From the NCBI RefSeq assembly GCF_003205875.1, contig NZ_PUBZ01000092.1, positions 62,001-126,000 of the forward strand: a stretch of 64,000 bases of DNA, written 5' to 3'. Every line of letters begins with the position of its first letter. The first letter of the stretch is position 1. Origin of the DNA: Herpetosiphon llansteffanensis. GTDB taxonomy: Bacteria > Chloroflexota > Chloroflexia > Chloroflexales > Herpetosiphonaceae. The position numbers were made by a program, and so were the translations under genes. The notes beneath the pieces were generated by a model that saw nothing but the letters and a program-made list of their open reading frames with translations, was not told the origin of the DNA and made no database searches. Shown piece by piece: positions 23,840-31,818 of this stretch.

Positions 23840-25015
23840 TTATTGCAACTCAGCCAAGAAACTTGTGCCATGCAATGGTGCTTCCAGCCCAAAGATCTCC
23901 GCCAGCGTTGCCGCCAGATCGCTCAGGGTTTGGCGTGTACCTAAATTAGCAGGTTTCGCCAAGGCTGGGCCAAACACCAACAGCGGTACATACTCGCGGC
24001 TGTGGTTTGAGCCAGGCGTGGTTGGGTCAACACCATGATCAGCCGTAATCACCACCAGATCGCCATCTTTAAGTTTGGCTTGAATTTCAGGCAAGCGTTG
24101 ATCGACAGCATGCAAGGCGTTTGCATAGCCAACCGGATCATTGCGATGGCCATAGATCATATCAAACTCGATCAAATTGGCGAACAAAAGGCCTTCAAAA
24201 TCCGCATCAAGGAATTCGATAATGGCATCCAAGCTAGCAGCGTTATCAACAGTATGGTTTGAAACGCTAATGCCGCGATTGCCAAAAATATCATCAATTT
24301 TGCCAACAGAGTAGACGCTTTTGCCAGCTGCTACCAATTTATCCAAAATGGTTGGCGTTTCTGGGGTTAATGCGTAATCGTGGCGGCGAGCTGTGCGTTT
24401 AAAGGTTGCTGGGCTATCGCCAATAAATGGCCGCGCAATCACCCGCCCAACTGCATGCTCGCCCACTAACAGCACGCGGGCTGCTTCACACATCGCGTAC
24501 AGTTCGCTTGGCGGAATCACATCTTCATGGGCTGCAATCTGAAACACGCTATCTGCCGAGGTATAGACAATTGGCGCGCCAGTGCGAATATGCTCCATAC
24601 CCAATTCTTCAAGAATTTCGGTCCCCGAGGCTGATTTATTGCCAAGCACATCGCGGCCAATCTGTTGTTTAAACGGCTCGATAATTTCAGCAGGAAAGCC
24701 ATCGGGATAAACTGGAAATGGCGTTGCCAAGACAATGCCCATCATCTCCCAGTGGCCAGAAACCGTATCCTTGCCCTTGGATAAGGGTTGCATTTTGCCA
24801 TAGCTACCCTGAAATTCTGCTGGGCAAGCGACACCCTTGATTTCGCTGACGCAACCAAGCCCAAAACTGGCCATGGTTGGCACGTTTAAGCCATTGACTG
24901 CTGCCGCCGTATTGGCCAGCGAGTGGCTGCCAACATCGCCATATTCAGCAGCATCAGGCGCTTCGCCAATGCCCACACCATCCAAAACAATGACCGTTAC
25001 GCGCTTAATATCCAT
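23840..25015 (-). CDS. deoB: Phosphopentomutase
   Basis: This 391-aa cytoplasmic enzyme interconverts ribose-1- or deoxyribose-1-phosphate with the 5-phosphate in nucleoside salvage. It belongs to the alkaline phosphatase superfamily. The metal site begins VTVIVLDGVGIGEAPDA. The cap region includes SGHWEMMGI, and the second metal cluster appears as DMIYGHRNDPVGYA, VITADHGVDPTTPGSNHSRE and YVPLLVFGP. The length equals that of typical DeoB. ATG 25015 has AAGGAG 7 bp upstream. No other deo gene is adjacent. Confidence 0.95.
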   Translation of the reverse strand: MDIKRVTVIVLDGVGIGEAPDAAEYGDVGSHSLANTAAAVNGLNVPTMASFGLGCVSEIKGVACPAEFQGSYGKMQPLSKGKDTVSGHWEMMGIVLATPFPVYPDGFPAEIIEPFKQQIGRDVLGNKSASGTEILEELGMEHIRTGAPIVYTSADSVFQIAAHEDVIPPSELYAMCEAARVLLVGEHAVGRVIARPFIGDSPATFKRTARRHDYALTPETPTILDKLVAAGKSVYSVGKIDDIFGNRGISVSNHTVDNAASLDAIIEFLDADFEGLLFANLIEFDMIYGHRNDPVGYANALHAVDQRLPEIQAKLKDGDLVVITADHGVDPTTPGSNHSREYVPLLVFGPALAKPANLGTRQTLSDLAATLAEIFGLEAPLHGTSFLAELQ

Positions 25016-25035
25016 CCAAATGCTCCTTATAAGCT

Positions 25036-25345
25036 GTAAAGGGGTCGGGAGTCAGGGGCTGGGGATCGGTTGCCCGTGCTGTGCCAACCACCTGTTGCCA
25101 ACCGCAATAATGTTCCGAGAGCCAATAGCCAAGAGCCATCGTTTCTCTGCGCCTCTGCGTTAAAACTCCTCTTCCTGCTCTTCGCGTTCTTCGCGGTTCC
25201 GCACGAGGAGCTAGCGGTCAGGGGCTGGGGATCAGTTGCTTGTACAATTCCCAACACCATTGCCAACCCCAATGATTTTCCGCTAGCCGTTAGCCTTTCA
25301 TCCTTCATCCCTCATCCTTCATCCTTCATCCTTCATCCCTCACTA
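25036..25345. repeat. Intergenic mosaic of short tandem repeats
   Basis: The 400-bp gap before the metal-binding lipoprotein gene is mostly repeat. It has GGGGTCG/GGGAGTC/AGGGGCT-type units (25036-25062 and 25208-25227), AGCCAAT/AGCCAAG units (about 25120-25138), CTCTGCG and CTTCGCG words (25145-25200), and a clean heptad array TCATCCC/TCATCCT at about 25310-25345. The last is the reverse complement of GGATGAA arrays elsewhere in the window. I see no gene in it. Confidence 0.8.
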
Positions 25346-25422
25346 TTATACGAGATCGACCTGAACAAACGAACGATGGTAGAATACTCGCCGGATTCAT
25401 GTAGTTGAGGATGGATACCACT

Positions 25423-26430
25423 ATGCGGCGTTGGTCGATCACGAGCTTATTATTGTTGCTGATCTTGGCAAGTTGCGGAGCCGAACAAGCTGCCCCAACC
25501 ACGCAAGGCCAAGCAGGCAAACTCAAAGTTGTTAGCACGGTTTCGCCAATTACCAACATTATCTACAATATTGGTGGCGATAAAATTAGCTTAACTGGCA
25601 TCGTTCCCGAGGGCGTTAATTCGCATACCTTCGAGCCAGTGCCTTCTGATGCCAAAACCTTGGCCCAAGCAGATCTGATTTTTATCAATGGGCTTAATTT
25701 AGAGGAGCCAACCCATAAATTGGCCGAAGCCAACAAGCAACCAAGCGCCGAAATCATTTTGCTCGGCGAGCAAACGATTACGCCAGAGCAATATGTCTAC
25801 GATTTCTCGTTTCCCAAAGAGGCTGGCAGCCCCAACCCGCACCTCTGGACGCACCCGCTCTATGGATTGCGCTATGCAGAAATTGTGCGCGACAACTTAG
25901 TGCGCCGCGATCCGAGCAACGCCGAGTATTACAACGCCAATTATGCCGCCTTCAAAACCCGCATCGAAGCCTTTGATGTAGCAGTTAAAAAGACGGTTGA
26001 AAGTATTCCCGCTGAAAACCGCAAGTTGCTCACCTACCACGATTCATGGGCTTACTTTGCGCCGCATTATGGCATGACCGTGATTGGGGCAATTCAGCCA
26101 GCCGATTTCTCCGAGCCATCGGCCAAAGATGTTGCCAATTTGATCACCCAGCTTCGCGAGCAAAACGTGCCAGCGATTTTCGGCTCCGAGGTATTTCCTT
26201 CGCCAGTATTGGAGCAAATTGGCCGCGAAACAGGCGTAAAGTATATCGATAGCTTGCGCGACGATGATTTACCTGGCGAAGTTGGCGCAGCCAATCACTC
26301 CTATCTCGGCTTGCTCACCGAAGATCTACGCATTATGGCCGAGAATCTTGGCGGCGACCCAAGCTTGATTGCCAATTTCGATACCAGCAACATTCCTGGC
26401 AGCGATAGCAACGTCATCCAACAGCAATAG
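25423..26430 (+). CDS. Metal-binding ABC lipoprotein (ZnuA/PsaA family)
   Basis: This 335-aa lipoprotein has the signal MRRWSITSLLLLLILASC with Cys18 as the lipid site. Cluster A-I metal-binding features are present: SHTFEPVPSD (first His), NPHLWTHPLYG (second His), PAIFGSEVFPSP (Glu in the third ligand position) and YIDSLRDDDLPG (Asp). The His-His-Glu-Asp set is that of Mn-type proteins such as PsaA, whereas ZnuA proteins use His as third ligand. A loop with several His is absent. ATG 25423 is taken for the best signal peptide, with GGATGG about 8 bp upstream. Mn2+ is my preferred ion, but Zn2+ is possible. Confidence 0.88.
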   Translation: MRRWSITSLLLLLILASCGAEQAAPTTQGQAGKLKVVSTVSPITNIIYNIGGDKISLTGIVPEGVNSHTFEPVPSDAKTLAQADLIFINGLNLEEPTHKLAEANKQPSAEIILLGEQTITPEQYVYDFSFPKEAGSPNPHLWTHPLYGLRYAEIVRDNLVRRDPSNAEYYNANYAAFKTRIEAFDVAVKKTVESIPAENRKLLTYHDSWAYFAPHYGMTVIGAIQPADFSEPSAKDVANLITQLREQNVPAIFGSEVFPSPVLEQIGRETGVKYIDSLRDDDLPGEVGAANHSYLGLLTEDLRIMAENLGGDPSLIANFDTSNIPGSDSNVIQQQ

Positions 26431-26444
26431 GGAGCAAGGCTTGT

Positions 26445-27311
26445 ATGCAGCCAATTATTGAGTTACGCAATGTCGGGTTGCGCTATGCAGAGCGCCTCGT
26501 GCTCGATCAGATTAATATTCATCTGCACCATGGCCAATTTGCGGCGCTGGTTGGGCCAAGCGGTGCTGGCAAAACCAGTTTATTGCGCTTAATTTTAGGC
26601 TTGCATGCTCCCAGCCATGGCCAGATTTTGACGCATGGCAAGCATCCAGTCGATGGCCAAATCCCCACGATTGCCTATGTGCCACAGCTTGAAACGGTCG
26701 ATTGGAATTTTCCGGTGACGGTTGAGCAGGTTGTGGCCATGGGCTTGGTGCGCCAAGCGAATCCGTGGCCGTGGTTGCGCAAAAGCGAGCGCCAAGCAGT
26801 GCAAACAGTGTTGGCCCAACTCGAAATTGAGCAACTAGCCAAACAGCATATTCGCAATCTTTCGGGCGGTCAGCAACAGCGGGTCTTTTTGGCCCGGGCC
26901 TTGGTTGCCAAGCCAGCTATGTTGGTGCTCGATGAACCGACGACTGGGATTGACCCACGGGTGGCCGAAACAATTTTGCACTTGCTGGCCGAGCTAAATC
27001 AACAAGGCATGACGATATTAATGACGACCCATGATTTGAATGCGGCGGCGGCCCATGTGCCATGGATTATCTGCATGAATCAAACGATCATTGCCCAAGG
27101 CACACCCGAAGCGGTGTTTACGCCCGCTGTGCTTGAGCAAACCTACCATAGCGAGATGGTGGTGGTGCACCATGAAGGGATGTTGTTAATTCAACAACGT
27201 CCCCATGGCCATAGCTACCGCGATTTGATTCCCAACCCAATCATTGGCGAAGTGCTGAACCCAGCCATGGAGAATACAAGTGAACCAGCTTTTAGAACCG
27301 CTGAGCTTTAG
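26445..27311 (+). CDS. Metal ABC transporter ATPase (ZnuC/MntB family)
   Basis: This 288-aa ATPase has Walker A GPSGAGKTS, Q-loop YVPQLETVDWNFPVTVEQVV (the 'VDWxFP' wording is typical of Mn/Zn importers), signature [15 protein letters not shown], Walker B LVLDEPTTGIDP and H-loop MTTHDLNAAA. The C-terminal 60 residues after VFTPAVLEQTYHSE extend beyond the core. ATG 26445 follows the lipoprotein stop by 14 bp, and the end overlaps the permease start by 32 bp. Confidence 0.92.
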   Translation: MQPIIELRNVGLRYAERLVLDQINIHLHHGQFAALVGPSGAGKTSLLRLILGLHAPSHGQILTHGKHPVDGQIPTIAYVPQLETVDWNFPVTVEQVVAMGLVRQANPWPWLRKSERQAVQTVLAQLEIEQLAKQHIRNLSGGQQQRVFLARALVAKPAMLVLDEPTTGIDPRVAETILHLLAELNQQGMTILMTTHDLNAAAAHVPWIICMNQTIIAQGTPEAVFTPAVLEQTYHSEMVVVHHEGMLLIQQRPHGHSYRDLIPNPIIGEVLNPAMENTSEPAFRTAEL

Positions 27312-28125
27312 CTTTTTTCGCTATGGCATTGTTGCCGCGCTGCTCATCGGCAGTTTGTGCGGCCTGTTGGGCGTGTATATTGTGTTGCGCGGCATGAGCT
27401 ACATTGGCCATGGCTTATCGCACGCAATTTTTGGCGGCGCAGTCGTTTCGTTTGTGCTGGCGTGGAATTTCTATCTTGGGGCTGGTTTATGGGGTTTTGC
27501 TGCCGCAGTGTTAATTAATCAAACTGCACGGCGCACCAAAATTAATGCCGATGCAGCAATTGGCATTGTGACAACAGCAAGTTTTGCCATTGGCGTGGCC
27601 TTAATTAGCCGCTACCGCAACTTTACTCGCTCGTTCGATGCTGCCTTGTTTGGCAATATTCTAGGCGTAACCAGTAGCGATCTCTGGGCAATCGGCGGAG
27701 TGTGCATCATGGTTGGGCTGGTTGTATTTTTCAGCTACAAGCAATTGCTGTTTATGACCTTTAATAATGATGTGGCCCAAGTCTATGGCGTGCGCACCAA
27801 CTGGCTGGATACGCTGTTTTCGTTGATGCTGGCTGCAACGTTAATCGTTTCGATGAAAATTTTGGGCGTGACGTTAATCGCTGCTGCCTTGGTTATTCCA
27901 CCAATTACTGCACGACTCTTGACCGATAGTTTTCATCGCATGTTGGCGATTTCTACGCTTATTGGCGGTTTAACTGGTTGCGTTGGCATGTACCTGAGCT
28001 ATTTCTTCGATCTTGCCTCGGGAGCCACGATTGTATTGACTCAAACTGGCTGTTTTATGCTAGCCTTGGGTATCGCAGCCTTGCGCAAACAACTGCGTAG
28101 CCGCATGATTCACACCCACGTTTAG
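27280..28125 (+). CDS. Metal ABC transporter permease (ABC-3 family)
   Basis: This 281-aa integral membrane protein has about eight TM helices. Family wording includes LCGLLGVYIVLRGMSYIGHGLSHAIFGG, TTASFAIGVALISRYRNF, LFGNILGVTSSDLW and MKILGVTLIAAALVIPPITARLLTD. It is the channel subunit of the metal importer. GTG 27280 with GGAG upstream is the start and overlaps the ATPase gene. It ends four bases into the convergent receiver gene. Confidence 0.92.
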   Translation: MNQLLEPLSFSFFRYGIVAALLIGSLCGLLGVYIVLRGMSYIGHGLSHAIFGGAVVSFVLAWNFYLGAGLWGFAAAVLINQTARRTKINADAAIGIVTTASFAIGVALISRYRNFTRSFDAALFGNILGVTSSDLWAIGGVCIMVGLVVFFSYKQLLFMTFNNDVAQVYGVRTNWLDTLFSLMLAATLIVSMKILGVTLIAAALVIPPITARLLTDSFHRMLAISTLIGGLTGCVGMYLSYFFDLASGATIVLTQTGCFMLALGIAALRKQLRSRMIHTHV

Positions 28126-28514
28126 CGCGCCAAGGCACGCAACTGGGTCGGATGCTCGATATAACGCGTCAAGATGCCCCGTAATTCAGCCAATGAGAAC
28201 GGTTTCGCCAGAAAATCGGTAAAACCTGCTTCGCGGCAAGCTTGGCGCGTGTCTTCACCTGCATAGCCACTGACGGCAATCACCGGAATATCAAGGCACT
28301 GCGGATAGCCACGCAGTTGTTGCAACAGCTCAAAGCCGTTTTCACCAGGAAACGAGAGATCTAAGAAAATCAACTGGGGATGGAGCGTGGTAAGCGCAGC
28401 TCGCATTTCATCGCCACTACTGACCGTAACTACCGTATGCTGCGAGCGCGACAAAATGCGCACCCAAAACGCTTGCATCAAGCCACTGTCATCAATTGCT
28501 AAAATAGTTGCCAT
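28122..28514 (-). CDS. Single-domain response regulator
   Basis: This 130-aa CheY-like protein has the acidic pair in ILAIDDSGLMQAF, the phosphoacceptor Asp in LIFLDLSFPGENGFELL, Ser in VIAVSGYAGED and Lys in DFLAKPFSLAEL, so all switch residues are intact. There is no output domain. ATG 28514 has AAGGAGGA 5 bp upstream, which rules out the longer frame. No histidine kinase is adjacent. It overlaps the metal permease gene by 4 bp, tail to tail. Confidence 0.9.
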   Translation of the reverse strand: MATILAIDDSGLMQAFWVRILSRSQHTVVTVSSGDEMRAALTTLHPQLIFLDLSFPGENGFELLQQLRGYPQCLDIPVIAVSGYAGEDTRQACREAGFTDFLAKPFSLAELRGILTRYIEHPTQLRALAR

Positions 28515-28719
28515 CGACTTCCTCCTTGGCAATGCTACATCCACTCTAAAATGCAGCCTCGCTCGCAATAGCACAACTTCAATAGGGATAGTCTACCCCT
28601 AACTCGTAGTCACAAATGAGGCACAATAGTGTTGTCTTCGGCCTACGGAGAGTAATATGACCATGGGGGACAATTGGCCTATACACTGTAGTTTTTCGCA
28701 GATATTGGGATGCAGAGGT

Positions 28720-29128
28720 TGGAAGATCCCCTCACCCCAACCCCGCTCCCACGCGGCGGGCGAGGGGCTTTCATGTCGTAGTTTTTGCATGATTTGTGGT
28801 GAAAACGGGTGCTCGCCCGCGTGTTCAGTGGGAGCGGGGGCTGGCTTTCAAGGGTTGGTGTTAAGATCCCCTCTCTCGTGCGCGGGCGAGGGGCTTTAAC
28901 GCCGTGGTTCACCCCCAATTCCTTCGTGAAAACCGATGTTCCCCCTCGCCCTCGTCCAGTAGGAGAGTGGCTTTTTTCCGCAGATCGCTGGGAAACTATC
29001 GTTGACTCCCCCTCGCCCGCGTTTTCGTGGGAGAGGGGGTCGGGGGGTGAGGGAATACTTGCCACCGTCAATCGCTCAAAACCTGCCCTTGAAAGGCGGG
29101 GGCTGGGAGGTCAGGGAATCATCGCTGG
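28720..29128. repeat. GC-rich dispersed repeat (CCCTC/GAGGGG family)
   Basis: The region is built from GATCCCCTC..., GCGGGCGAGGGGCTTT and GGGAGCGGGGGCTGG blocks, in partial inverted order. The segment at about 28848-28915 (TTTCAAGGGTTGGTGTTAAG, then GGGGCTTTAACGCC) is a diverged reverse-complement copy of sequence at 58395-58498. No gene is supported; open frames here are by-products of the biased composition. Confidence 0.75.
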
Positions 29129-29872
29129 TTAAAAACTCATTTGGGCTAAATCGTGAGTGCTGGTTGTCCACAGCAGGCTATCCAAAACGATAGCTTGCAC
29201 GCCAAGCGCTTGCAGGCTGGGGAGGCTAGCAAGGCTGGGAGCACTACAGATTAATGATTTATCGCTTAGTTCGCGCAGCCGTTCAACCCCCCAAAGCAAC
29301 AATGGCTCAATCGCCGGCCCGAGCAAGCGCCCATAGTGCGTGCCATGTTTGGCCCGCGGCCCCGAACCAAGCATGATGCCATCGATTGCTTGGGGAATCG
29401 TGGTTAATTGGCTAATTTGATCGGTCGCAACGTGCATCAGCAACGGCGCTTCCCATTGATTGCGCACCAATTCGACCCAGCGCGCAAGGTGCTGCAATTC
29501 GCTACTTTGCTCCAAATCGAGCACAACCGCCGCCCACTCGCCTTCCTGCAAATTACGCAATAATTCTTGTAAATCGTGCAGGGTGCGCGGCTGTAGCGTT
29601 AGCAAAACTGGCAGATCGATGGTTTGCCAATGGGCTGCATCGCGTTGCGCCCGCCGCCATGTGCGCGTTGACGAGCGATACAACACGCCGCCAGTAGTTG
29701 GCAGCAGTTGCAACGCTTGATCACGGGTTCCCAGCGGATCGGTAATAATTGCCCCAAGATTAGCCATAGTTGCCAAGCGATCCGTGCCCGCGCCAAAGCC
29801 ACCACAGCGCCCAAGCACAGCGTTGGTGAGCGTCAAGCCATAGGGGTTGTGCGGCGCAAGATCAATTGGCAT
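29129..29872 (-). CDS. Dihydroorotate dehydrogenase-like barrel protein, divergent
   Basis: This 247-aa protein opens PIDLAPHNPYGLTLTNAV followed by LGRCGGFG and GAIITDPLGTRDQ, which follows the order of the PyrD family N-terminus. The FMN-binding Lys normally found in the 'TKT/TKS' segment is replaced by DPLGTR. Later parts fit a TIM barrel: VLLTLQPRTLHDLQELL, WAAVVLDLE, PLLMHVATDQISQL, DGIMLGSGPR and LGVQAIVLDSLLW. It probably is not a working DHOD. A related flavin-free or altered function is possible. It overlaps the upstream gene by 11 bp, and is the last gene of a minus-strand run. Confidence 0.5.
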   Translation of the reverse strand: MPIDLAPHNPYGLTLTNAVLGRCGGFGAGTDRLATMANLGAIITDPLGTRDQALQLLPTTGGVLYRSSTRTWRRAQRDAAHWQTIDLPVLLTLQPRTLHDLQELLRNLQEGEWAAVVLDLEQSSELQHLARWVELVRNQWEAPLLMHVATDQISQLTTIPQAIDGIMLGSGPRAKHGTHYGRLLGPAIEPLLLWGVERLRELSDKSLICSAPSLASLPSLQALGVQAIVLDSLLWTTSTHDLAQMSF

Positions 29873-30188
29873 CGCTTGGGGTTCCTTGGGTTTGATCGTG
29901 CTTTTTCAAGGCTTTTTCAATATCATCGACCAACGTGCGCGCTTCTAAAAGATCCAAGTGGGTTTGTTCATGGGCATATTGAATCGCCGCCAAACGATCG
30001 CCGCGAATCAACAAATCCAAAATATCTTGGCGCACATCATCGCGAATGTTGGTTGTGCGCACATGACGATCCATCGCTCGTGCCTGAAAGCGCAAGCGTT
30101 CGCGATAGGTTTTGGTGCGCATAATCAGCAGGGTAATTAAGCCAATTGCCCCGATAATGACGACCAGTGCGCTCATAATTCCATCCAT
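29862..30188 (-). CDS. Membrane protein with L7/L12-like C-terminal helices
   Basis: This 108-aa protein has one N-terminal TM helix (about residues 5-23, MSALVVIIGAIGLITLLIM) and a basic segment. Its C-terminal region DRLAAIQYAHEQTHLDLLEA, then RTLVDDIEKALKK, follows the pattern of the ribosomal L7/L12 C-terminal domain (KxxAIKxxRxxTGLGLxEAKxxVE). Similar anchored L7/L12-like proteins are known in other bacteria without a firm function. ATG 30188 is used, and an in-frame ATG at 30176 is possible. The gene overlaps the PyrD-like gene by 11 bp. Confidence 0.6.
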   Translation of the reverse strand: MDGIMSALVVIIGAIGLITLLIMRTKTYRERLRFQARAMDRHVRTTNIRDDVRQDILDLLIRGDRLAAIQYAHEQTHLDLLEARTLVDDIEKALKKHDQTQGTPSDAN

Positions 30189-30206
30189 ATGTATGCCCTC
30201 GGTACG

Positions 30207-30704
30207 TTAAGCTTGCGGCCATTCAAGGCTGGCAAAAGCTTGTTGGCCCGGCCCTTCGGATACCCAAACTCCAACCATTTTGAGGGTATTAACCCCATCG
30301 TGGCGCAAGCGCTCGCTTAATTCGGCACAAAAATAGCTTGCCAATAGCTCAGCCGTAGTGTTTTCAATTGGCAGCATAATCACTTCGGCCAACGGAAAAA
30401 CATAATATTTTTCTTCGTAGCGCACCGTAATGTGCTGCTCGTCTTGGCTATAGGCAATTTTTGCATTCTCAGCGGCCAACAACACCCGATGATCGAGCGT
30501 GCGCGCAATTTCAGCGGCATGTTTTTTCAACACGCCAAAATCTACCACATACTTATCTTCACCCAAAAAGCCTTCGACCTCGACGGTTACGCGATAATTA
30601 TGCCCATGCAGGCGTTCACATTTGCCGCGCATGGTAATAAAATGCGCCGCTGCAAACCCAAGCTGATCCTTGGTTACTTGCAAGCGATAAATACGTTGGC
30701 TCAT
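30207..30704 (-). CDS. queD: 6-carboxytetrahydropterin synthase family protein
   Basis: This 165-aa T-fold enzyme has zinc-binding His in FAAAHF and in LHGHNYRV. The QueD-type motif C-x3-HGH is present (KCERLHGH), so Cys is the likely catalytic residue. VVDFGVLKKHAAEIARTLDH, with the conserved Asp/His, and the C-terminal VWVSEGPGQQA, with Glu, complete the site. It would make 6-carboxytetrahydropterin for 7-deazaguanine (queuosine) synthesis. No other que gene lies nearby. The start overlaps the stop of the zinc-ribbon gene as ATGA, with GAGGAG inside the upstream gene. Confidence 0.85.
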   Translation of the reverse strand: MSQRIYRLQVTKDQLGFAAAHFITMRGKCERLHGHNYRVTVEVEGFLGEDKYVVDFGVLKKHAAEIARTLDHRVLLAAENAKIAYSQDEQHITVRYEEKYYVFPLAEVIMLPIENTTAELLASYFCAELSERLRHDGVNTLKMVGVWVSEGPGQQAFASLEWPQA

Positions 30705-31024
30705 GCCAGAGACTCCTCAATGTGGCAGGTATAACAATGTTGGCACAACCGAAACGGTACGCCTGTATGACACGGAGTAACCAGATTTTCCCGCGAGCCA
30801 CAACAGCGACAAACACTGAGATTTTCAATATCATCAGCGCGCCAAAGTTGCGCCCGCAGCTCCAATTTGGGAATTGGCTCAGTGCGGAGAATTGCTAAAT
30901 TGACACAAACCGCCGCCGGAAAAATTTCCTCGACGTTGGCATACAGCAATTGGGGATTCCACACCACCTCGTCACCGACACAAATATCTTTCATGCGTGG
31001 ATGTTGGCGAATTTTAAATTTCAT
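30701..31024 (-). CDS. Zinc-ribbon protein, unknown
   Basis: This 107-aa protein has an N-terminal part with beta-strand character (MKFKIRQHPRMKDICVGDEV). Its C-terminal zinc-ribbon-like knuckles are CRCCGSRENL and LCQHCYTCH, enough Cys/His to hold one zinc. No family is recognised. It is translationally coupled to queD (ATGA overlap), which suggests a related role, perhaps nucleic-acid or protein contact, but nothing direct supports this. Confidence 0.6.
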   Translation of the reverse strand: MKFKIRQHPRMKDICVGDEVVWNPQLLYANVEEIFPAAVCVNLAILRTEPIPKLELRAQLWRADDIENLSVCRCCGSRENLVTPCHTGVPFRLCQHCYTCHIEESLA

Positions 31025-31068
31025 AATGTCACAACGGCTACTAGGAATGGGCTGATTGATAAACAGTG

Positions 31069-31584
31069 CTAGTCATATTCTAGCGCATCTGTGCAGCGGT
31101 CGCCAAATCCGCAGGCGTTACAGCGCCATGGTTCGTCGTGCGAACGTTCAACCTCGGTTAATGTCAGATCATCACGCATCATGTCGAGCGTATCGATCAA
31201 CGCCTGATAGAGGTGATCAGTCCAATCGACCTGGAAGGTATGCTGGGCGTAACGCAACAAACCATAGCGCGGGGCAACGCCAGTTGCTTCTTCAAGCAAC
31301 AAACAATACGCCGCCAGCTGCAAAATATCGCCCTGACGTGGGCTAGTTGCTTGGCGCTGTGGCTTGACCTCAACCGGAATCAAGGCCTTGCCATCAGCCA
31401 ACACATAATCGGGCTTGCCAGTTAATTGATAACGGGCCGAAAATAAGGGCTTGCTCAATTCACGCCGATTCGTATCGTGATAGACCACCGTGCGCCAAGG
31501 CAGGCCCGTGCTGGCGCGCACTACATTGCTTCGTCGCCACAGCCACAGGCCAAGCAATCCCAAGATGATCGCCAGCCAAATCAT
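31069..31584 (-). CDS. C-terminal half of a split, membrane-anchored Cas4-like nuclease
   Basis: This 171-aa protein has an N-terminal TM helix (about 2-16, MIWLAIILGLLGLWLW), then a PD-(D/E)XK core: Asp59 in TGKPDYVL, Glu72 and Lys74 in IPVEVKP, and Gln89/Tyr93 in ILQLAAYCLLLEE. The tail holds three Cys in the Cas4 pattern (Cys155, Cys158, Cys164 in WRCNACGFGDRC). Cas4 proteins use one N-terminal and three C-terminal Cys for a 4Fe-4S cluster. The N-terminal Cys lies in the preceding gene, whose TGA overlaps this ATG (ATGA). A longer frame from 31644 exists, but the overlap favours 31584. Confidence 0.75.
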   Translation of the reverse strand: MIWLAIILGLLGLWLWRRSNVVRASTGLPWRTVVYHDTNRRELSKPLFSARYQLTGKPDYVLADGKALIPVEVKPQRQATSPRQGDILQLAAYCLLLEEATGVAPRYGLLRYAQHTFQVDWTDHLYQALIDTLDMMRDDLTLTEVERSHDEPWRCNACGFGDRCTDALEYD

Positions 31585-31814
31585 GCGAATACCAAGGCTA
31601 AGGCTGCTAGCAACAACAAACCAATGGCTACAGTGCGCAACCATTGGCTTTGTTGAAGGTCTCGGCCATGGCGTTGATGCGCCACTTCGCCTTGAGCTAA
31701 ACGTTCAGGAAATCGTCCTTGCCAGCCGCATTCACGCCGCAGCCACCAAGCTCTGGCACAAAAATCATATTCGCCAAGCTCGCTGGCGCGGATAATCGGC
31801 TTATGCTCTGGCAT
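31581..31814 (-). CDS. N-terminal half of the split Cas4-like nuclease
   Basis: This 77-aa protein carries the Cas4 N-terminal hallmark IRASELGEYDFCARAWWLRR, with Cys19 as the lone N-terminal cluster ligand. The helix RLAQGEVAHQRHGRDL has the conserved His (46 and 49). It ends in a TM helix, LRTVAIGLLLLAALALVFA. Together with the next gene it gives a full Cas4-like fold interrupted by a membrane hairpin, with a stop and restart (ATGA) between the two helices. ATG 31814 begins 5 bp after the rseP stop. The ribosome site is weak, so translation may depend on rseP. A sequencing or recent frameshift in a single gene is the main alternative. Confidence 0.7.
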   Translation of the reverse strand: MPEHKPIIRASELGEYDFCARAWWLRRECGWQGRFPERLAQGEVAHQRHGRDLQQSQWLRTVAIGLLLLAALALVFA

Positions 31815-31818
31815 TGGC

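Noticed and set aside
25027-25408. Open frames of 93 and 112 codons between deoB and the metal-binding lipoprotein gene
   Set aside because: They consist of heptad and CTTCGCG repeat words translated in frame.
25346-25422. Zur/Mur-type operator before the metal importer
   Set aside because: No convincing palindrome is present; only a weak TCGACC-18-TAGAAT promoter candidate.
28657-29132. Open frames in the GC-rich repeat region
   Set aside because: Both strands stay open because of the biased repeats; no start site with a ribosome signal and no family resemblance.
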